In this document: piece after piece, positions 59,494-64,000 of the stretch
Numbering within the stretch: the stretch's first letter is position 1
How the letters are laid out: each line of letters begins with the position of its first letter
Source: Lewinella sp. IMCC34183
GTDB lineage: Bacteria > Bacteroidota > Bacteroidia > Chitinophagales > Saprospiraceae
Assembly (NCBI RefSeq): GCF_003390915.1
Contig: NZ_QMEM01000005.1
Location: forward strand, 186,001-250,000
Length of the DNA stretch: 64,000 nucleotides
Direction of reading: 5' to 3'
Notes under the pieces: model-generated
The model's input: only the letters and a program-made list of their open reading frames with translations
Database searches by the model: none
What the model was told of the DNA's origin: nothing
Translations under genes and position numbers: made by a program

Positions 59494-60120
59494 CTACAGG
59501 TGGCCGCCGCCGCGCTCAAAGCGGTACCGCGCCCGCCGCACCGCGGGATAAAAGGTCACGCCGAGATGGAATCCCGCGGTCACGTAGGAATAGGGATCCG
59601 TGGGGAAGGGGAGGTCAATGCCCACACTCTCCACGTCGTATACATAGGTACCGGCTATCCGGGCCCGCGCATCCAGGGCCACGTGCTCGCTCAGGTAAAC
59701 GAGCAGGCCGGGGGCCAGGGCGGCCCCGCCGCCACGGGTGCTGACGCCCGTGTAGGGCTCGGAGGTGACGTAGCGCGCGGCGGTCTCGACGTAGGGTACG
59801 ACCCGGCGGGGATTGCTCGTCAGGTGGAAGCGGGCACCCAGCTCGGTATCGCGGAGAGAATACTTTTCGCCGAAACGGGTGTCGACGTTCCCCTCGAGGT
59901 AGGTCATTCCGGTGCCCAGGTAAAGCGTCGTGGTACCGATACCGTAGCCGAGCTTGACACCGAAGCCGTAACCGCGGGTTCCGGCGGTCCAGTCGTTGTC
60001 CTCGTAGCGGAGCGTCGCGGCGTGACCATCCAGGTTGACGAATAATCCCCGCAGGGTAGCCTGTCCGGTGAGGGAGGCCCCGAGCAACAGGGCGGTGACG
60101 AGTAGGTAAAATGACTTCAT
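59494..60120 (-). CDS. Outer membrane beta-barrel protein
   Basis: A 208-residue protein with a signal (FYLLVTALLLGASLTGQ). The mature part is a run of alternating strands with aromatic ends: ATLRYEDNDW, GYGFGVKLGYGIGTTTLYLGTGMTYLEG, ELGARFHLTSN, VVPYVETAARYV, LAPGLLVYLSEHVALDARARIAGTYVYDV, YSYVTAGFHLGVTFYP. This fits an eight-stranded porin-family (OmpA-transmembrane-like) barrel, ending in an aromatic YRFERGGGHL tail. The exact function is unknown. Confidence 0.8.
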   Translation of the reverse strand: MKSFYLLVTALLLGASLTGQATLRGLFVNLDGHAATLRYEDNDWTAGTRGYGFGVKLGYGIGTTTLYLGTGMTYLEGNVDTRFGEKYSLRDTELGARFHLTSNPRRVVPYVETAARYVTSEPYTGVSTRGGGAALAPGLLVYLSEHVALDARARIAGTYVYDVESVGIDLPFPTDPYSYVTAGFHLGVTFYPAVRRARYRFERGGGHL

Positions 60121-60248
60121 AAGGAAATGGGTTCGGGTGAGTAGGTGAGGTATGCCGATACCCGATCAACGGATCCTCGGCACCCTACCTAACGCAGGTC
60201 CGGCGGAGCGTAGTGCCGTTTCCCTGCGCGGTAACTCCCCCGGCCCCG

Positions 60249-60689
60249 TCACCGGAGCTCCACGGTCACTTCCGACCCCGGCAGTCCGAAGGTCGCGGGC
60301 CGGGGGCCGTCTCCGAGGTAGGGAGTCAGGTCGAAGGTGTAGGTTTCCTCTACGATGGCCTGGCAGGTCATTTCGTTCTCCCCTACCCCGTCGTCGAAGA
60401 TCAGTATACCGCCCGGCGCGTCGCCCGGTTCGCCCTCCGCCCACAGGGTCACCTTCCAGGCCTGACTGCTACAGCCGGTGGCGGATAGGGTAACGGACAG
60501 GCAGAGCCCATCGGCCGACGCCTCCACTACCCGGAAATCATCCGTGGTCAGCCGGGGCAGGGGATTACGTACCCGAATGGCCGGTCCGCAGTCGGTCAGG
60601 GCGGGAGCCACCGTATCGGGGTTTTCGTCTCCACAGCCCGCAGTACGGAACAGTGACAGGGCAAAGAGGGGAAGCAGGAGTAGTTTCAT
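60249..60689 (-). CDS. Cys-rich lipoprotein, paralogous family member 1
   Basis: From the ATG at 60689, 146 residues with a lipoprotein signal (FRTAGC). It shares with the genes at 60754 and 62753 the order: a DCGP near residue 35, then GLCLSVTLSATGCSSQAWKVTLW, an acidic loop, a Cys (MTCQA), and a final YTFDLTPYLGDG. Four cysteines outside the lipobox suggest two disulfides. No known family. The upstream ATG at 60719 is rejected because it precedes the signal. Confidence 0.7.
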   Translation of the reverse strand: MKLLLLPLFALSLFRTAGCGDENPDTVAPALTDCGPAIRVRNPLPRLTTDDFRVVEASADGLCLSVTLSATGCSSQAWKVTLWAEGEPGDAPGGILIFDDGVGENEMTCQAIVEETYTFDLTPYLGDGPRPATFGLPGSEVTVELR

Positions 60690-60753
60690 GGAAAAGGAGG
60701 TAAGGAGGATACCGCACAAACGCGGTGCCCCCGGATTTGCTCTGCGGACCGGT

Positions 60754-61209
60754 TTATTCTATCACCAGAACCGAATCCACGGCGTAGGAAGCACCGCCGT
60801 GCACGGTAAAGCGCGTAGGCAGCACCTCGTCCTGCAGGTAAGGCGAGAGGTTGAAGGTGAAACTGGCGGATGACTGTACGGTACAGTTGGACTCGGCATC
60901 CTCCACCTGGTCGTCCAGGTACAAGGTGGCGTGCGTGCTGGTGGGCGAGGTGCCGGCAAATTCCCCGGTGGTGATCAGGTCCATGGTCCAGTTCTCCGCG
61001 GAGCACCCCTGCTGCGATACCCGAACCGTCAGGCAACGGTCGGTGACTTCCAGCGCCTCGACCGTGAACGGATCGCCGGGTACGCCATCGTAGATGTCGG
61101 TGATCTTAATTTCCTGTCCGTCACAGGCGAGACGTAAAGCATCGTCGTCGTCGCAGCCAGTGAGTAGAACGGCGACCGCCAGGAGCAGCCAGTGAAGCAA
61201 GTTTTTCAT
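60754..61209 (-). CDS. Cys-rich lipoprotein, paralogous family member 2
   Basis: From the ATG at 61209, 151 residues with signal LLLAVAVLLTGC. It has the same plan as members 1 and 3: LACDGQEIK, then DRCLTVRVSQQGCSAENWTMDLIT, an acidic loop with SNCTVQ, and FTFNLSPYLQDEVLPTRFTVHG. It is 64 bases upstream of member 1 on the same strand, so the two are probably one transcript that arose by duplication. Beta-sandwich-like; function unknown. Confidence 0.7.
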   Translation of the reverse strand: MKNLLHWLLLAVAVLLTGCDDDDALRLACDGQEIKITDIYDGVPGDPFTVEALEVTDRCLTVRVSQQGCSAENWTMDLITTGEFAGTSPTSTHATLYLDDQVEDAESNCTVQSSASFTFNLSPYLQDEVLPTRFTVHGGASYAVDSVLVIE

Positions 61210-61324
61210 TTTACATACGGTTTCGCTGTCAGACGCTTCGCTGCGAGCCTTTCGTTGGCGCCCCGGATGCCGTCCCACGCGCTTTGACGGATCGCTAACG
61301 CAGATGTCATTTTCCCGTTTCGGC

Positions 61325-62647
61325 CTACTCGGCCACCACCACCGGGCGTACGACGGCCCGCCCGTCTTCCAGTACCGCCCGCAGCCGGTAGAGGCCGGGA
61401 CGGAGCCCGCTCACCAGCAGCCGCGCCGAGCGCTCCTCTGCGGATTGGCGGAGCAGGCGTCGGCCGTCGGGACCATACAGCTCCACCCAGCGCAGGGGCT
61501 GTGGCGCCCGGAGGCGAAGTATGTCGCGCACCGGGTTGGGGGCCACCACGAGCGCCAGGTTCGCCGACTCCCCCGGTCCGGTCCCCGTAGTGACGGTCAG
61601 CCGCGCGACGTACCGCCACAGCTCGTCTGCGTAGTCCGCGCCTACGTCGTCGCCCACCTCCGCACCGGCCGGCTCCTGGCCCATACGCACCCACACCAGG
61701 CCGTCCCGAGGCGCTACGCTCAGCAGCTGTCCGTTCTTTCCCGCCGCCAGGTAGGCATCCGCCGGGGCGCTCGGCAACAGCGAACCCTGGTACACATCCG
61801 GGGAACCGTTCCGCATGTAAGTGCCCTGCCCGTTCAGCCAGGTCAGCAGGCCGTATCCGGAATTCAGCGGTTGGGAGGGGGTCGTCATCGCGGCGTAGTA
61901 GTCCGCCGGGATGATGCGCTCGCCGTTCCACTTCCCCTCCCGCAGCAGCAGGAGACCGAAGCGGGCCATGGTCCGGGTAGTGCTGACAAACACCCGGTTT
62001 TCCTCCCCGAAGGGCAGGAAGGCGCCGGTTATGCCCGCTGGTCGGAAACGGCTCAGCACGTACTGTGTCGTCGTCCGCCCCGTAGCGGCTTCCAGGACAT
62101 CGTGGAGCAGCATATAGGGAGCGTTGTGGTACGCCCAGCGGGTACCGGCCTCGCTGCGGTAGCGCAGGCAGTCCGCATCCGTACAGAAAAAGTCATACTC
62201 CTCGTCCAGCCCGGTTGTCATCCGCAACTGGTCGAGGACGGTGATGCGGTCTTCCTGCTCGGCGGTGGCGGCGGTCCAGCCGGTGCCCAGGTAGTCCGAA
62301 ACCGGAGCCGAAAGATCGATGGCCCCCTCCCCCGCCGCGATACCGATAGCCGCGGCCAGCAGCGTTTTGCCGGCACTGGCCCAGTACCAGAGGCTGTCGC
62401 GGCCGTGGCCGTTCATGTAGTGCTCCAGGACGATCTCGCCGTCGCGCAGCAGGATGAATGACTTGCTGTGGGTCCGCTCCAGGTAGGCGTACAGGTCCGC
62501 CACGGCGGCCGGATCGTAGCCCGCCGCCGCGGGGCTGCGCGTTTTCCACTCCCCGTTCCCGGCCGGGGGCACGTAGGGCTGCTGCGCCGCTGCGGGGAGG
62601 GCCACGAAAGAAAGAAGGAGCGCGAGCGCGCAACCAGGATAGGACAT
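61325..62647 (-). CDS. Secreted serine hydrolase (beta-lactamase/class C-like) with T9SS tail
   Basis: From the ATG at 62647, 440 residues with signal ALALLLSFVALPAAAQ. The serine beta-lactamase/esterase fold has its catalytic SxxK motif in WYWASAGKTLLAA (Ser91, Lys94), a YxN motif (WAYHNAPYM, near 175) and downstream GYGLLTWLNG. The C-terminal 90 residues are a T9SS sorting domain (LALVVAPNPVRDILRLRA, LRPGLYRLRAVLEDG). Such enzymes are usually esterases, peptidases or D-aminopeptidases rather than antibiotic hydrolases. It lies between family members 2 and 3 of the Cys-rich lipoproteins. Confidence 0.88.
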   Translation of the reverse strand: MSYPGCALALLLSFVALPAAAQQPYVPPAGNGEWKTRSPAAAGYDPAAVADLYAYLERTHSKSFILLRDGEIVLEHYMNGHGRDSLWYWASAGKTLLAAAIGIAAGEGAIDLSAPVSDYLGTGWTAATAEQEDRITVLDQLRMTTGLDEEYDFFCTDADCLRYRSEAGTRWAYHNAPYMLLHDVLEAATGRTTTQYVLSRFRPAGITGAFLPFGEENRVFVSTTRTMARFGLLLLREGKWNGERIIPADYYAAMTTPSQPLNSGYGLLTWLNGQGTYMRNGSPDVYQGSLLPSAPADAYLAAGKNGQLLSVAPRDGLVWVRMGQEPAGAEVGDDVGADYADELWRYVARLTVTTGTGPGESANLALVVAPNPVRDILRLRAPQPLRWVELYGPDGRRLLRQSAEERSARLLVSGLRPGLYRLRAVLEDGRAVVRPVVVAE

Positions 62648-62752
62648 GAAGGGCAACGGGTTACCCCAGGTCAACGTAGCACGGGCACTCGCTTAGTATG
62701 GAAGCCCGCAGCACCGACCGCTTTTTAAGGAGCCCGGCACCCGCGTCCGCGC

Positions 62753-63196
62753 CTACTCGATGTACAGGGTTGTATCCGCGCCCGTGCCGTACAGGGTCAG
62801 GTTGGTGGGCAGCAGGTCCTGGGTCAGGTAGTCCGACAGGTCGAAGGCATAGGTAACCGTAAAGTAGGCTTCGCAACTCGCGGCACCGTCCGGTACTCCG
62901 TCGTTAAAAACGAGCCCGGCAAGGGTTGACGGGGGGAGGCTTCTCCCGGCGAAACCGTCGGTGTAGATGTCCATCGACCAGCCGTCCGACGAGCAACCGG
63001 ACGCGCCGACCTTCACCGAAAGGCAGGTACCGGAGGCTGCTACGTCAAGCAGGTGAAAGTCGTCCCCGTCGGGAAATTCCTCCCGATCCTGCAGAAAGAC
63101 GATATCCGGCCCGCAGTCTCGGTCGGCCCGCAGGTTATCCTTTTCACAGGCGGCAAGCAGCCACAGACACAGGGTAAACGGCAGGAATCGTTTCAT
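62753..63196 (-). CDS. Cys-rich lipoprotein, paralogous family member 3
   Basis: A 147-residue lipoprotein with signal LCLWLLAAC. Aligned by eye with members 1 and 2: RDCGPDIVF, then GTCLSVKVGASGCSSDGWSMDIYT, ASCEAYFTVTYAFDLSDYLTQDLLPTNLTLYG-type C-terminal part (key residues Cys, FDLSxYL, LLPT). It is separated from member 2 by the serine hydrolase gene, so the duplication is older or the hydrolase was inserted. Function unknown. Confidence 0.7.
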   Translation of the reverse strand: MKRFLPFTLCLWLLAACEKDNLRADRDCGPDIVFLQDREEFPDGDDFHLLDVAASGTCLSVKVGASGCSSDGWSMDIYTDGFAGRSLPPSTLAGLVFNDGVPDGAASCEAYFTVTYAFDLSDYLTQDLLPTNLTLYGTGADTTLYIE

Positions 63197-63247
63197 ACCA
63201 AGCAGACGCGATTCGTTCGTCCGGCCGTTGGCGGCCCGGGCAAGATT

Positions 63248-63973
63248 CTATAGGCTGTCCAGAATCCCGCGCTGCCGCTGGCCGAAGTTGAGGGCCTCCA
63301 TGAGGGTGGCGCTCATCACCTCCTCCAGGTTACCGTAGGCCGTGGCGTAGTCTTCCTGGCTGCGGCGGACCACCTCCTGGGCTTCCTTGCGGTCGTAGGT
63401 ATGCGTGATCTCGCACTTGGGGTCCGTGCCGGGCAGCTGCTTGTAGGTTAGGAAGTAGTGACGCAGCCGGTTCAGGATGGGCTCGGGGATGTCGTGGATG
63501 TCCTGCCAGCTGCCGTACACCTCGTCGTTGTCGAGAACGGCGATAATCTTATCGTCGGCCTCACCGCCGTCGAGCATCCGGAAGCCGCCGATGGGCTTGG
63601 CCTTCACGATGATGTTGCCGTGGGTAACTTCGCGCTCGGTAAGTACGCAGACGTCCAGGGGGTCGTCGTCGCCTTTGATGTCGGTCCGGCAGGTCTGGTC
63701 CATACAATACTGGGCGACCCGGTCCTTGCAGTAGGTCTGAGGGATGAAGCCGTACATCGCCGGCACGATGTTGGAGAATTTCTGCGGCCGGTCGATGATG
63801 AGGTAGCCGGATTTCTTGTCCACCTCGTACTTCACCGTATCCGAAGGAATCACTTCGATGAAGGCGCTCACTACCTCGGGGGCACGGCTGCCGATCTCGA
63901 TGCCGTGCCAGGGGTGGCTTTTGTACCGGAGACCGATTAGTTTCCAGAGCTTGTCGTAGGCTTCGTTGGCCAT
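63248..63973 (-). CDS. ppa: Family I soluble inorganic pyrophosphatase
   Basis: A 241-residue enzyme. The family signature is intact: KGDDDPLDVCVL (Asp102, 104, 107 bind Mg), YGFIPQTYCKD, KAKPIGGFRMLDGGEADDKIIAV and DxPEPILNRLRHYFLTYK. It hydrolyses pyrophosphate to two phosphates, driving biosynthesis. It is longer than the 175-residue bacterial average, with a C-terminal helical extension (about 195-241), and resembles the longer eukaryotic/Bacteroidota-type enzymes. The start at 63973 is 27 bases from the window edge and appears complete. Confidence 0.93.
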   Translation of the reverse strand: MANEAYDKLWKLIGLRYKSHPWHGIEIGSRAPEVVSAFIEVIPSDTVKYEVDKKSGYLIIDRPQKFSNIVPAMYGFIPQTYCKDRVAQYCMDQTCRTDIKGDDDPLDVCVLTEREVTHGNIIVKAKPIGGFRMLDGGEADDKIIAVLDNDEVYGSWQDIHDIPEPILNRLRHYFLTYKQLPGTDPKCEITHTYDRKEAQEVVRRSQEDYATAYGNLEEVMSATLMEALNFGQRQRGILDSL

Positions 63974-64000
63974 AGGATTGGTCGTTGTGGTTGGTTGCCG

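Noticed and set aside
1-64000. tRNA, rRNA, tmRNA, transposase or phage genes
   Set aside because: None recognised by eye on either strand; a covariance-model scan would be needed to exclude small RNAs.

Overview
The window is high-GC (my impression is roughly 63-66 percent) chromosomal DNA of a Bacteroidota bacterium. It is most likely a member of the Saprospiria, of the Lewinella/Neolewinella type. Support comes from a SusC/SusD pair, several proteins with type IX secretion (T9SS) C-terminal sorting domains, LytS/LytTR regulation, a 6-bladed beta-propeller lipoprotein, carboxypeptidase-like regulatory domains, weak Shine-Dalgarno signals and one exact TAnnTTTG promoter box. The genus is inferred; no rRNA or tRNA gene was seen. 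High GC makes long antisense reading frames common, and these were ignored.

Layout. 182-4504: secreted regulatory-domain protein, S41 protease lipoprotein and fatty acid hydroxylase/sterol desaturase. 4541-7449: four small orphan genes bracketed by two direct copies of an 82-bp repeat. 7691-11383: an SF2 helicase with membrane segments, abutting a DUF3592 membrane protein. 11456-19307: acyl-CoA oxidase-like enzyme, beta-propeller lipoprotein, two small secreted proteins, Old Yellow Enzyme and a rhodanese protein with a degenerate metallo-beta-lactamase domain. 19361-21575: zinc-finger-like membrane peptide and a LytS/LytTR pair. 21573-21842: a gap made wholly of inverted tandem repeats. 21843-30307: giant alpha-2-macroglobulin, tocopherol-cyclase-like protein and a spore-photoproduct-lyase-like radical SAM enzyme. 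31238-32691: a broken MFS transporter. 32730-37236: M20 deacetylase, DUF4385, OmpA-family and YifB genes. 37334-41157: a nuclease-like/transmembrane/SPOR protein, then a SUMF1-fold secreted protein paired with a T9SS protein. 41964-47716: a complete tripartite RND efflux operon. 47723-54269: a SusC-SusD-GlcG/HbpS-TlpA-like run. 54610-63973: secreted metalloprotease, orphan LytTR protein, small envelope proteins, three paralogous Cys-rich lipoproteins around a serine hydrolase, and inorganic pyrophosphatase.

How it works together. Most of the window concerns the cell envelope: uptake (SusCD), efflux (RND), secreted hydrolases, T9SS cargo and lipoproteins, with LytTR-type regulators close by. 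Housekeeping genes are scattered and alone (pyrophosphatase, ArgE-like, YifB). No CRISPR array, transposase, prophage or canonical defence island was found. The best candidates for undescribed biology are the membrane-associated helicase pair, the nuclease-like/SPOR protein, the repeat-bracketed cassette, the SUMF1-like/T9SS pair and the three-member Cys-rich lipoprotein family.
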